Assembly: GCF_037203765.1 (NCBI RefSeq) | Contig: NZ_JBBCAS010000001.1 | Location: 434,001 to 498,000 of the forward strand | DNA: 64,000 nucleotides | From: Sediminicola sp037203765 | Lineage (GTDB): Bacteria > Bacteroidota > Bacteroidia > Flavobacteriales > Flavobacteriaceae | Direction: 5' to 3' | Shown: piece after piece, positions 51,743-60,292 of the stretch | How the letters are laid out: each line of letters begins with the position of its first letter | How positions within the stretch are numbered: the stretch's first letter is position 1 | Translations under genes and position numbers: made by a program | Notes under the pieces: model-generated | What the model was told of the DNA's origin: nothing | Databases searched by the model: none | What the model saw: the letters and a program-made list of their open reading frames with translations, nothing else

Positions 51743-52014
51743 GCCGGTCAAAGGAAAGGGTTTAAGCGGTATTCAAGTATGTGAATCTGATAAGAATGGG
51801 GGTGTGGGAACCTTTTGATCCTTGGTTTTTACCGACCACTTGGTTTGTTCCCTGGGATATGTGCGTTCAAAAAGGGCCGGAATAAGCATTTAAACAAGGA
51901 ATAAAAACCATTGGTCCATTGGAAAGATCCCATGGCTCAAAAAAATGCCCCGAAAACCGACCAACAGGTCTTTTTTCTGGGCACGAGTATTTTTTAAGCT
52001 TTATTGGAATGTTC
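51743..52014. other. Intergenic region between dprA and trpS
   Basis: Two ACCGACC sites (51831-51844, ACCGACCACTTGGT; 51956-51970) and one long hairpin (51946-51983) lie here. A + strand open frame from 51945 is antisense to trpS and is not counted as a gene. No other feature was seen. Confidence 0.5.
51946..51983. terminator. Long imperfect hairpin between convergent dprA and trpS
   Basis: Two 17-base arms pair at 14 of 17 positions around an AACA loop (TGCCC...GACC / GGTC...GGGCA). One arm holds a six-T run. It could terminate either convergent gene. The ACCGACC site at 51956 is part of the left arm. Confidence 0.5.
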
Positions 52015-52983
52015 TTAGTATCCTACTTTGTTTCTCACTTTGGCCAAGACCCCATCAGCTACTTTTTTGGCTTTTTCGGCACCCAATGAAAGGGCTTCGT
52101 CCACTTCGTCCAAATGGTTCATGTAGTAATCGAACTTTTCCCGGGCATCCCCAAATTTTTCAACGATCACTTCAAAGAGCGCCTGCTTGGCATGTCCGTA
52201 GCCATAATTACCATGGATATAATTGGATCTCATTTCCGCTACTTGATCGGCGGAAGCCAATATTTTATAGAGGGCAAATACATTATCCGTATCGGGATCT
52301 TTGGGATCTTCCATAGGGGTACTATCGGTTTGTATCCCCATAATTTGCTTGCGCAATTTTTTATCTGTCTGGAATATATCGATCAAATTCCCCTTGCTCT
52401 TGCTCATCTTGGCACCATCTGTACCGGGAATGTACATGGTTTCTTCCTGTACCATGGCCTCGGGCAATACAAAGGTTTCCCCTAGTTGGGCATGGAATCT
52501 GGATGCTACATCCCTGGTCATCTCTATATGTTGCAATTGGTCCTTGCCTACCGGGACTATTTCTGCGTCGTAGAGCAAGATATCGGCCGCCATTAACATA
52601 GGGTAAGTGAACAGACCTGCATTTACATCTTCCAAGCGGTCTGCCTTATCCTTAAAGGAATGGGCAAGGGTCAATCTTTGGTAGGGAAAAAAACAGCTAA
52701 GATACCAGCTCAATTCTGTGGTCTGCGGAATATCACTTTGCCTGTAGAAAACGGTCTTGTTGATATCAAGGCCAAGGGCCAGCCAGGTAGCAGCAGTAGC
52801 ATAGGTATTATGCCTCAATGTTTTTCCATCTTTTATTTGCGTTAGCGAGTGCATGTCCGCAATAAATAAAAATGAATCGTTTTTTGGATCTTGAGCCATT
52901 TTTATGGCCGGCATTAAAGCTCCTAAAATATTCCCTAGGTGTGGGGTACCCGTACTTTGTATACCTGTTAAAATTCTTGACAT
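52015..52983 (-). CDS. trpS: Tryptophanyl-tRNA synthetase
   Basis: From ATG 52983 the protein has 322 residues. The class I HIGH-type motif TPHLGN is at residues 13-18 and KMSKS (GAKMSKSKG) near 190-195. It attaches tryptophan to tRNA-Trp. I start at 52983 because MSRILTGIQSTG is the family opening and a promoter sits inside the longer frame beginning at 53037. Length is standard. It is convergent with dprA and divergent from the plsC-like gene. Confidence 0.96.
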   Translation of the reverse strand: MSRILTGIQSTGTPHLGNILGALMPAIKMAQDPKNDSFLFIADMHSLTQIKDGKTLRHNTYATAATWLALGLDINKTVFYRQSDIPQTTELSWYLSCFFPYQRLTLAHSFKDKADRLEDVNAGLFTYPMLMAADILLYDAEIVPVGKDQLQHIEMTRDVASRFHAQLGETFVLPEAMVQEETMYIPGTDGAKMSKSKGNLIDIFQTDKKLRKQIMGIQTDSTPMEDPKDPDTDNVFALYKILASADQVAEMRSNYIHGNYGYGHAKQALFEVIVEKFGDAREKFDYYMNHLDEVDEALSLGAEKAKKVADGVLAKVRNKVGY

Positions 52984-53004
52984 TTGCTTTGTTTCAAAGA
53001 AACG

Positions 53005-53032
53005 CAAAGTTAAAATAAATACTAAAACACAA
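53005..53032 (-). promoter_or_regulatory. Promoter of trpS
   Basis: On the minus strand TTG (53032-53030), 17 bases, then TAACTTTG (53012-53005), 21 bases upstream of the trpS ATG. Confidence 0.65.
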
Positions 53033-53042
53033 TCCAAATTGT

Positions 53043-53050
53043 TACTTTTG
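53043..53050 (+). promoter_or_regulatory. -7 promoter element of the plsC-like gene
   Basis: TACTTTTG matches TAnnTTTG and ends 5 bases before the ATG at 53056, which would place transcription start at or near the start codon. It overlaps the back of the trpS promoter region. Confidence 0.45.
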
Positions 53051-53055
53051 ATTTC

Positions 53056-53814
53056 ATGCTTTCAATTTTGAAAAAATTCGGCCACATTCTTTACCGCATT
53101 TGGTTCTATATTTTGGTGGCCATTCCAATAGTCTTGTTTTTCCCGCTATTGGTGTTATTTTCCATTTCGGAAAAATGGTACCCGCAATTTTTTTGGATGG
53201 CCCGTAATATTTGGGCCAATTTCATTTTGTACGGTATGGGATGTATTCCGAGGATAAGCTATGATGAAAGACTGCAGCGTGGTAAAAGCCTCATGCTGGT
53301 GGCCAACCACACCAGTATGTTGGACATTATGTTAATGCTGCGCGTAAGCAGCACGCCCTTCGTATTTGTAGGAAAAAAGGAATTGGTGAATATCCCCGTA
53401 TTCGGGTTTTTTTACAAGCGGGTATGCATTATGGTTGATCGGGACGATACGCGCAGTAGGACCGGAGTTTACAGAAGGGCACAAAAAAGGCTAAACCAAG
53501 GCCTGAGCATCTGTATTTTTCCTGAAGGTGGCGTACCGGAGGAGCATGTCATTCTCGATTCCTTCAAGGATGGTGCCTTCAAAATGGCGATTGCCCATAA
53601 AATCCCAATAGTTCCCATAACTTTTTATGATAACAAGGAACGGTTTTCTTTTACTTTCTTCAGTGGAGGACCCGGAAAAACTAGGGGTAAGGTACACCGT
53701 TTTATAGAAACAAGGCATTTGGAGGAAGTAGATAAAAAGTGTTTGAGAGATGAGGTCAGAGCCATTATCCTACAGGATCTGGAAAAGGATTTGGAACGAA
53801 GGCATTACAGGTGA
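53056..53814 (+). CDS. 1-acyl-sn-glycerol-3-phosphate acyltransferase (PlsC-like)
   Basis: The protein has 252 residues. N-terminal membrane helices lie at about 10-37. The catalytic HxxxxD motif is NHTSMLD with His85 and Asp90. FPEGG at 155-159 matches the glycerol-phosphate binding site of this family. It adds the second acyl chain to lysophosphatidic acid in phospholipid synthesis. The sequence ends cleanly before a 72-base gap with the convergent beta-barrel gene. A promoter element ends only 5 bases before the ATG, so the mRNA may be leaderless. Confidence 0.92.
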   Translation: MLSILKKFGHILYRIWFYILVAIPIVLFFPLLVLFSISEKWYPQFFWMARNIWANFILYGMGCIPRISYDERLQRGKSLMLVANHTSMLDIMLMLRVSSTPFVFVGKKELVNIPVFGFFYKRVCIMVDRDDTRSRTGVYRRAQKRLNQGLSICIFPEGGVPEEHVILDSFKDGAFKMAIAHKIPIVPITFYDNKERFSFTFFSGGPGKTRGKVHRFIETRHLEEVDKKCLRDEVRAIILQDLEKDLERRHYR

Positions 53815-53886
53815 AAATGCCCCATAATAGTATAGGGGGCACACTAATTGTACCTTGCAAATATATTTTTTATACCGATCTACGCT

Positions 53887-55386
53887 TTAGAATTCAAAAT
53901 TAAATCCACTGTATATACCTATTGAGAAAGGTTTAAAGTCGCCCACTGAATTGGAAAAAGTATTGAGTTGGTATTTAAAGACCGGTTCAATGTTGAGTTT
54001 AATTTTGGGCGAAAATTTATAGTTTAGGCCAAAACCTATATTGGAACTGAAGTTTACGTCATTGATATTGTTGGCCTCGCCTATCTCTGTATTTAGTCCA
54101 TTTGCTTCCAGTAGTACCGCATTGTCCGTTAAAAACAACGAACTGAAACCTCCTATAAGATGTATTCCAAAATCTTGGTCCAAGAGCGTGTAATTCAGCT
54201 CCAAGGGAATCTCAAGATATCCCAACTGTTGAATCATACTTCCGTTTTTGGCAGGCGTCTTGCCTGAAATTTCTCCTTGAATACTGGTGGCCGGTTTTCC
54301 TTTTGAAGTGCTTACCACAATGATATTGGCCGCATTTTCCGCATAGTCAATATTGGCCAAGTTCCTGTTGGTGGTAGAGGCAAAAGAGGAGGTGAAGCCC
54401 ACGTCGTCGGTATCATAACCATAATCTACCTTGTGCACTCCTGAACGTACCCTTAATTTTTTACTTATCTCGTACGAGACAAAGACCCCATAACTCAGGT
54501 TGACATTGCCCGATTTGGAATTCGATGCAAAATCTGGATGGATAGGGGAGCCGGTACCGAAGCCATTGAAGTATACAGGGGCAACACTGGTGGCCAATGA
54601 CCATTTTTTTGTATTGTTGTCCGTTATGGCCTCTTCATTTTCCTGTGCGTTTATGTCATCGTAGATTGATTTTTTGACTATTTGCGATTCTGGATGCAGG
54701 GAATCTTGCATGGCAACCGAAATGGCATTATTGGATGGCGTATTTTTCTCCAACGCTTTTTTGGTGCTATCTGAAAGCAACATATCCCTTCTGGGAAAAT
54801 TTTTGTTTTGGGAGTCCATAGATTCCGCTTTTTTGCTGGAGTTTTCAGAAGTTTCCAATGTTTTAAAGGGAGCGTTGGGGTCAGCTGAGGCTAAGGCTCC
54901 ATTATTCTTTCTTTTTGTAGGAGTGGACCTACTGTCTTTGCCATTCTTGGAGGTAGTTGAGTTGTATTGGCCCTTTCGGGTTGCTGTCACCCAGGAGTTG
55001 TTATCCTCTTTGGCGCCCTTAACATTATCCTTCCCGTTTTTTTGATTTTCTACTGGAGCATCAGTAAGGGTGACGGATCCCTCTTGCGTACTCAAGCCAT
55101 TTTCTTGACCTTCGTCCAAATTCGTTGGAATAATGGTGTTATTTTGGTCTGTATCCGTGATGGTGCTATTGGTGTCAAGGCCGGTTCTTTTGGGTTGTGC
55201 CATAAAAAAGATTATGGCCAATAAAGCGGCCACACCACCTAAGGTCCACCAAATTGGAATTGCGCGTCTCGATTTTTTCTTTTGGTCCAATGAGGCTTCT
55301 ATGGACTTCCAGACCTTTTCGTTCGGCAGTTCATGTAAATCGGTCAGTTTCTCTTGAAACAAGTTGTCCAAATTCTTTTTCATCAA
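53887..55386 (-). CDS. Predicted envelope-spanning protein: anti-sigma-like N-terminus, TM helix and outer-membrane beta-barrel
   Basis: The 499-residue protein has a short charged N-terminus with a KVWKSIEASLDQKKKSRR stretch and one membrane helix at about 44-62 (IPIWWTLGGVAALLAIIFF). About 190 residues of low-complexity, Asn/Ser/Lys-rich linker follow (65-250). A C-terminal 200-residue porin-like beta-barrel with an aromatic final residue (IGIYSGFNFEF) ends it. It lies 15 bases downstream of an ECF sigma factor on the same strand, the usual anti-sigma position. I infer that it relays outer-membrane state to the sigma factor. Uncharacterised. Confidence 0.7.
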   Translation of the reverse strand: MMKKNLDNLFQEKLTDLHELPNEKVWKSIEASLDQKKKSRRAIPIWWTLGGVAALLAIIFFMAQPKRTGLDTNSTITDTDQNNTIIPTNLDEGQENGLSTQEGSVTLTDAPVENQKNGKDNVKGAKEDNNSWVTATRKGQYNSTTSKNGKDSRSTPTKRKNNGALASADPNAPFKTLETSENSSKKAESMDSQNKNFPRRDMLLSDSTKKALEKNTPSNNAISVAMQDSLHPESQIVKKSIYDDINAQENEEAITDNNTKKWSLATSVAPVYFNGFGTGSPIHPDFASNSKSGNVNLSYGVFVSYEISKKLRVRSGVHKVDYGYDTDDVGFTSSFASTTNRNLANIDYAENAANIIVVSTSKGKPATSIQGEISGKTPAKNGSMIQQLGYLEIPLELNYTLLDQDFGIHLIGGFSSLFLTDNAVLLEANGLNTEIGEANNINDVNFSSNIGFGLNYKFSPKIKLNIEPVFKYQLNTFSNSVGDFKPFSIGIYSGFNFEF

Positions 55387-55401
55387 TCTTTATGCTATTG
55401 C

Positions 55402-55935
55402 CTACAAGGCGATATTTATAATTTCTTTTTCTATTTTCTCCTTCAGGATCAATCTGGCCCTGGCCAAATTGGATTTTGAGGTGCCCACAGAAGTTCCCAA
55501 TAATTCTGCGATCTCCTTATGGCTGTACCCATCCAAAACATAAAGGTTAAAGGTCAGCCGGTACTTGTTGGGCAACTCTTGGATATACCTGAGCAAAACT
55601 TGTAATTCCACGGCCACATATCCGGTTTCAACCGTAGATTCCTCTTCTACATTGTCTGTGATCACAGAGAGGTATTCCTCTTTTCTATATTTCTGTAACA
55701 CGGTATTTACGGTGACCCTTTTTAACCAACCATCAAAAGAACCTTTAAATTTATATTGGTCAATTTTTTGGTAAATGGTCATAAAACTATCGTGAAGATT
55801 GTCCTCGGCTTCGGTTTTGTTGCGTGAATACTTCAGACAAACTCCAAACAATAATCCAGCATACTGTTTGTACAGTTGCTCCTGCGCTTTCCTATTGCCT
55901 TTTTTGCAATTATGTACGAGCTCTTTTAAACTCAA
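55402..55935 (-). CDS. ECF-type RNA polymerase sigma factor
   Basis: The sigma factor has 177 residues. Sigma region 2 (about 20-90) shows YAGLLFGVCLKYSRNKTEAE and DSFMTIYQKI, and a region 4 helix-turn-helix (about 125-170) shows YSHKEIAELLGTSVGTSKSNLARAR. It lacks regions 1 and 3, as ECF factors do. It directs RNA polymerase to stress or envelope genes. It is followed on the same strand by the membrane/barrel protein at 53887, which is the likely regulator. Confidence 0.93.
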   Translation of the reverse strand: MSLKELVHNCKKGNRKAQEQLYKQYAGLLFGVCLKYSRNKTEAEDNLHDSFMTIYQKIDQYKFKGSFDGWLKRVTVNTVLQKYRKEEYLSVITDNVEEESTVETGYVAVELQVLLRYIQELPNKYRLTFNLYVLDGYSHKEIAELLGTSVGTSKSNLARARLILKEKIEKEIINIAL

Positions 55936-55972
55936 AGTGCGGGTTGGGTTGTTTGTGTTCTTTCATTCGTTT

Positions 55973-56395
55973 TTATTCCGTGGATACCGGAACTTCTATC
56001 TCAAGATATTCCGATTCCCCGTTTGCATTTTCACCTGTCCAAAACCTAAAGACATAAGTATCAGTGTAAAGTACCAAAAAATTAAATGATACTTCTATTT
56101 CTTCCGATATTTCTGCACAGTCACTATCGCCAGAAAAGGTAGATCCCACAACCACCACATCCCTGACGGTGGTATCCAATTTGGCTACGTCAAACCCTTC
56201 AAAATAGGTGCAGTCGTTTGGTCTTTTGTAGGTGACGTTGATTTGGTAGGTTTCATTGACTTTAAAGGATTCCGGGAGTTCCACACTTTCTATGGGAAGC
56301 GAAACATAATAAAAGTCGGCATTATTGTCTACATCACAAGAATGGAAAGTGATGGCGGTTAAAACGATTAAAAAAAAGCACAAAGCCCGTTTCAT
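55973..56395 (-). CDS. Hypothetical lipoprotein
   Basis: The 140-residue protein has a signal peptide ending HSC (Cys20). The mature part is acidic and strand-rich (INVTYKRPND; EVSFNFLVLYTDTYVFRF), resembling a small beta-sandwich. No family is recognised. It lies 37 bases upstream of the sigma factor on the same strand and may be co-transcribed. Function unknown. Confidence 0.8.
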   Translation of the reverse strand: MKRALCFFLIVLTAITFHSCDVDNNADFYYVSLPIESVELPESFKVNETYQINVTYKRPNDCTYFEGFDVAKLDTTVRDVVVVGSTFSGDSDCAEISEEIEVSFNFLVLYTDTYVFRFWTGENANGESEYLEIEVPVSTE

Positions 56396-56453
56396 AATAA
56401 ATTATTGTTTTAACCAAAGATGGGGCGGCAATACAAAGGTTGCGTATAAAACG

Positions 56454-56478
56454 ACAAAATCCCGATAAAATCGGGATT
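56454..56478 (-). terminator. Terminator of recA
   Basis: A perfect 8-bp inverted repeat (AATCCCGA / TCGGGATT) with a 5-base loop lies just after the recA stop on the minus strand, followed by a short T-rich stretch. Confidence 0.8.
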
Positions 56479-56483
56479 CTGTA

Positions 56484-57491
56484 TTATTTTTTAACTGCCT
56501 TGATGGCTTCAGTGATCTTGCCTTCGAGCTCTTCCAGTAATTCCGGATTGTCGTGCAATAGGTTTTTGACGGCATCGCGTCCCTGTCCCAGTTTGGTGTC
56601 CCCGTAACTGAACCAAGAACCGCTTTTCTTTACTATTTCATATTCCACACCTAAATCTACGATCTCTCCTACCTTGGAGACACCTTCTCCGTACATGATA
56701 TCGAACTCTGTGGTTTTAAATGGTGGTGCTACCTTGTTTTTGACCACTTTTACCCTGGTCTTGTTCCCTTGAACATCACCGTCCGTATCTTTAATTTGGG
56801 TAGACCTTCTAATGTCCAATCGCACGGATGCATAGAATTTAAGGGCATTACCACCTGTGGTCGTTTCCGGGTTCCCGAACATGACCCCAATCTTTTCACG
56901 TAATTGGTTGATGAAGATTACCGTACATTTTGTTTTGCTGATAGAGCCTGTAAGCTTACGTAAAGCCTGTGACATCAATCTTGCGTGAAGACCCATTTTG
57001 GAATCGCCCATTTCCCCTTCAATCTCACTTTTTGGTGTAAGTGCTGCAACGGAATCTATCACCACAATATCAATTGCTCCCGAACGGATCAGGTTGTCTG
57101 CAATTTCCAACGCCTGTTCCCCATGGTCGGGCTGGGAAATGATCAGGTTGTCTATATCGACGCCTAATTTTTGGGCATAAAAACGGTCAAAAGCATGCTC
57201 CGCATCAATAAAAGCTGCAATTCCACCCAATTTCTGGGCCTCTGCCATGGCATGAAGGGTCAAGGTGGTCTTACCAGAGGATTCCGGACCGTATATTTCT
57301 ATGACCCTACCTCTAGGGTAACCGCCAACACCCAAAGCAATATCCAAACCTAAGGAACCAGAAGGGATCACCTCCACATCTTGTACCACACTGTCCCCCA
57401 TCTTCATGACAGCCCCTTTTCCATAGGTCTTGTCCAACTTGTCCAGTGTAAGTTTTAGTGCTTTTAATTTTGCGTCTTTTTCAGTGCTCAT
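56484..57491 (-). CDS. recA: Recombinase RecA
   Basis: The recombinase has 335 residues with Walker A GPESSGKT at 68-75 and the RecA core motifs IDAEHAFD, VIDSVAALTP and NQLREKIGVMFGNPETTTGG region loops for DNA binding. It forms filaments on single-stranded DNA, catalyses strand exchange and drives repair. The C-terminal tail is short. No LexA-box-like palindrome was recognised upstream. It is flanked by the terminator and by a 309-base gap before trhO. Confidence 0.98.
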   Translation of the reverse strand: MSTEKDAKLKALKLTLDKLDKTYGKGAVMKMGDSVVQDVEVIPSGSLGLDIALGVGGYPRGRVIEIYGPESSGKTTLTLHAMAEAQKLGGIAAFIDAEHAFDRFYAQKLGVDIDNLIISQPDHGEQALEIADNLIRSGAIDIVVIDSVAALTPKSEIEGEMGDSKMGLHARLMSQALRKLTGSISKTKCTVIFINQLREKIGVMFGNPETTTGGNALKFYASVRLDIRRSTQIKDTDGDVQGNKTRVKVVKNKVAPPFKTTEFDIMYGEGVSKVGEIVDLGVEYEIVKKSGSWFSYGDTKLGQGRDAVKNLLHDNPELLEELEGKITEAIKAVKK

Positions 57492-57683
57492 GTGTCTTTT
57501 TATTAGGTGCGCTAAATTACCATTTCTTTTTTCATATTACAATGTAGAAGCAACCTTTTTGGAAAAGCTGCATCCTATAAAGAACTAACTCAATTCAGTG
57601 GTCCACAATTTTATGTTCGGACCATATAAGTCGACCTCTTGGTAAAAGTCTATTGAAAAAGAAAACACCGTCAGTGGTTGGCA

Positions 57684-57717
57684 AAAAAGGGCCTAGGAAG
57701 TATCCAAGGCCCTTTTT
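57684..57717 (+). terminator. Orphan intrinsic terminator upstream of trhO
   Basis: A perfect 11-bp inverted repeat (AAAAAGGGCCT / AGGCCCTTTTT) with a 12-base loop has a T-rich end on the + strand. No + strand gene ends near it; it is just before the trhO promoter. Confidence 0.8.
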
Positions 57718-57718
57718 A

Positions 57719-57749
57719 TTTGTTCTAAAAATTAGAATGACTATTTTTG
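57719..57749 (+). promoter_or_regulatory. Promoter of trhO
   Basis: TTTG (57719-57722), 19 bases, then TATTTTTG (57742-57749) is an excellent match to the Bacteroidetes consensus, 51 bases upstream of the ATG. Confidence 0.72.
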
Positions 57750-57800
57750 CACTCTCCCGAGTATTTCGGGGCTATTCTTTAACTTAAATATTGGTATAGC

Positions 57801-58832
57801 ATGCAACTGTACAATACATTAAGCGCTAAGGAAAGGGAAATTTTAATAGAAGAGGCGGGAAAAGATCGCCTTACCATTTCTTTCTACAAGTACGCGCACA
57901 TCGGGAACCCCGAAATTTTTAGAAACCATCTTTTCATCAATTGGGACGCCTTGGAGGTGTTGGGTAGGATCTATGTTGCCAAGGAGGGCATCAATGCACA
58001 ACTTTCCGTTCCCGCAGAGAACTTTGAAGCTTTTAAGGCCCATCTGGACACCATCACTTTTTTGGAGAATGTCAGGCTGAACATAGCCATTGAACACGAC
58101 AATAAATCTTTTTTGAAGCTCAAGGTAAAGGTGCGAAATCAAATCGTTGCGGATGGTCTGGATGATGGTACGTTTGATGTGACCAACAAAGGGGTCCATG
58201 TAAATGCCGAGATGTTCAACCAGCTGATAGAAGACCCTGATACGGTCTTGGTGGACATGCGCAACCATTACGAAAGTGAGATAGGTCATTTTAAAAATGC
58301 CATTACTCCGGATGTGGACACTTTCAGGGATTCCCTGGATATTATTGAAAAGGATTTGGCCGACCACAAGGAAGACAAAAAATTGGTGATGTACTGTACC
58401 GGTGGGATCCGTTGTGAAAAGGCCAGTGCCTATTACAAACACAAGGGGTTTAAGCAGGTGTACCAACTTGAAGGGGGCATCATTGAGTATACAAGACAGG
58501 TAGAAAGCCAAAAGTTGGAGAACAAATTTTTGGGAAAAAACTTTGTTTTTGATCACCGTAGGGGCGAACGAATTTCAGAAGATGTGATCGCCAATTGCCA
58601 CCAATGCGGCAACCCTTGTGATACACATGTGAACTGTGCCAATGAAGCCTGTCACCTCTTGTTCATCCAATGTGAGGACTGTGCCACGGCCATGAACAAT
58701 TGTTGTTCCGATGACTGCAAGGAAATACACGCCTTGCCTTACGAAGAGCAGAAAGAACTTAGGAAAGGAAAAGTGGTCAGCAACAAAATTTTTAAAAAGG
58801 GAAGATCCGAAGTCTTGAAATTTAAAAAATAA
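57801..58832 (+). CDS. trhO: tRNA uridine(34) hydroxylase TrhO (rhodanese family)
   Basis: The protein has 343 residues: an N-terminal acylphosphatase-like domain (about 25-115), then a rhodanese domain with the active-site loop CTGGIRC (Cys199, Cys205), and a C-terminal cysteine-rich region with at least nine cysteines (CHQCGNPCDTHVNC, then CEDC...CCSDDC). TrhO hydroxylates uridine 34 in tRNA using oxygen, giving 5-hydroxyuridine. The C-terminal cysteines may bind metal. It has its own promoter. Confidence 0.93.
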   Translation: MQLYNTLSAKEREILIEEAGKDRLTISFYKYAHIGNPEIFRNHLFINWDALEVLGRIYVAKEGINAQLSVPAENFEAFKAHLDTITFLENVRLNIAIEHDNKSFLKLKVKVRNQIVADGLDDGTFDVTNKGVHVNAEMFNQLIEDPDTVLVDMRNHYESEIGHFKNAITPDVDTFRDSLDIIEKDLADHKEDKKLVMYCTGGIRCEKASAYYKHKGFKQVYQLEGGIIEYTRQVESQKLENKFLGKNFVFDHRRGERISEDVIANCHQCGNPCDTHVNCANEACHLLFIQCEDCATAMNNCCSDDCKEIHALPYEEQKELRKGKVVSNKIFKKGRSEVLKFKK

Positions 58833-59065
58833 TTCCCTGGGCGCCGTCCTTGGCGTTGCTTTGGAATCTCAGGCCATATATCACTGGGTATTTTTGATCT
58901 TTGGAAACGGTATTTTTTTTGGTATGCCCTTAAGGTTGAGGAAGGTATTCAATTGTAGGGTTTATTTCGCTCCTGCCACAATTTATACTATCTTTACCTT
59001 CAAGTAATTATTTATGAACCTTTTTTAGTGCGAGCTCTTGCTTTCACTAAATCAATATATAAAAT

Positions 59066-60292
59066 ATGGGTTGTAGCAGTTGTTCAACTGGTAAAGACGG
59101 ACAGCCGCGTGGATGCAAGAACAATGGTACTTGTGGAACCGATGGTTGTAATAAACTGACAGTTTTTGATTGGCTTTCCAATATGTCACTTCCGAACGGG
59201 CAAAAACCGTTTGATTGTGTGGAAGTTCGTTTTAAAAATAGCAGAAAGGAATTTTTTAGAAATGCCGACAATATCACGCTATCCATAGGGGATATCGTGG
59301 CCACACAGTCCAAAACCGGACATGATATCGGAATTGTCACCCTTACCGGAGAACTGGTAAAGGTACAGATGAAAAAGAAAAAGGAAGACCACAACGATAA
59401 GGATCTGCCAAAAATCTACCGTAAGGCCTCACAAAAAGACATTGATATCTGGCAAAAATGCCGGGACCGTGAAGAGGAAATCAAGAAGCGCGCCCGTGAA
59501 ATCGCCATTGCCCTCAACCTGCAAATGAAGATCTCCGATGTGGAGTTTCAAGGTGATGGTTCCAAAGCCACCTTTTACTATACGGCCGAAGAGCGCGTAG
59601 ATTTTAGACAGCTCATCAAGGATATGGCCAAGGCCTTTTCCATCCGTATTGAAATGAGACAAATAGGATACCGCCAAGAGGCACAGCGCCTTGGAGGTAT
59701 TGGTTCTTGTGGTAGGGAACTTTGCTGTTCCACTTGGCTTACAGATTTCAGGTCGGTGAGCACGGCAGCCGCGAGATATCAGCAATTGTCACTGAACCCA
59801 CAGAAACTGGCCGGTCAGTGCGGCAAGCTAAAATGCTGCCTTAACTATGAGCTGGATGTCTACCTCGATGCTCTAAAAGATTTTCCTTCCCAGGAATCGA
59901 GAATTGCCACGGAAAAAGGGGTAGCTTTTTGTCAAAAAGTTGATATTTTCAAAGGTATGTTATGGTTCTCCTATAGGGACGAACCTGCCAATTGGCATAC
60001 ACTGACCAAAGATCAGGTCAATGAAATCCTTGCAAAAAACAAAAACAACGAAAAGGTAGCAAGCCTTGAGGAATATGCCGCAGACAATGAAGTGGTGATC
60101 CTTGAAAAGGAAAAGGTATTTGAAAATGTTGTTGGTCAGGATAGTTTAACGCGATTTGACAAACCTAAGCAAAAGCGTAGAAGGAAAAAAGGTCAAAACC
60201 AAAAGCAAAAGCCAAGTCAGAACCAAAAGCAAGGTCAGAACCAGAACAACAAGCGTAGAAACAATAATAAACGACCCGCTAAAAATGCTTAA
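59066..60292 (+). CDS. ricT: PSP1-family protein RicT
   Basis: The protein has 408 residues. A cysteine-rich N-terminus (MGCSSCS; Cys 3, 6, 17, 23, 28) precedes the PSP1 domain, which includes SCGRELCCSTW and GQCGKLKCCLNYE with conserved cysteines. In Bacillus, RicT with RicA/RicF carries iron-sulfur clusters and aids mRNA maturation and development. The last ~45 residues are a low-complexity Lys/Gln/Asn tail. Its final 8 bases overlap the gldH start. RicA and RicF partners were not seen. Confidence 0.92.
   Translation: MGCSSCSTGKDGQPRGCKNNGTCGTDGCNKLTVFDWLSNMSLPNGQKPFDCVEVRFKNSRKEFFRNADNITLSIGDIVATQSKTGHDIGIVTLTGELVKVQMKKKKEDHNDKDLPKIYRKASQKDIDIWQKCRDREEEIKKRAREIAIALNLQMKISDVEFQGDGSKATFYYTAEERVDFRQLIKDMAKAFSIRIEMRQIGYRQEAQRLGGIGSCGRELCCSTWLTDFRSVSTAAARYQQLSLNPQKLAGQCGKLKCCLNYELDVYLDALKDFPSQESRIATEKGVAFCQKVDIFKGMLWFSYRDEPANWHTLTKDQVNEILAKNKNNEKVASLEEYAADNEVVILEKEKVFENVVGQDSLTRFDKPKQKRRRKKGQNQKQKPSQNQKQGQNQNNKRRNNNKRPAKNA

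Larger units (their letters stand above)
57492..57800. other. Intergenic region between recA and trhO
   Basis: It holds the recA upstream region, an orphan + strand terminator hairpin (57684-57717), the trhO promoter and a small leader hairpin (CCCGA-N5-TCGGG, about 57756-57770). No protein-coding frame is supported. Confidence 0.6.

Noticed and set aside
51945..52316. 123-residue + strand frame overlapping the end of trpS
   Set aside because: It is antisense to trpS, arginine/proline-rich and lacks any leader.
57843..58556. Long minus-strand frame of 237 residues inside trhO
   Set aside because: It is entirely antisense to trhO, whose + strand product has rhodanese and cysteine motifs. The antisense translation shows nothing.
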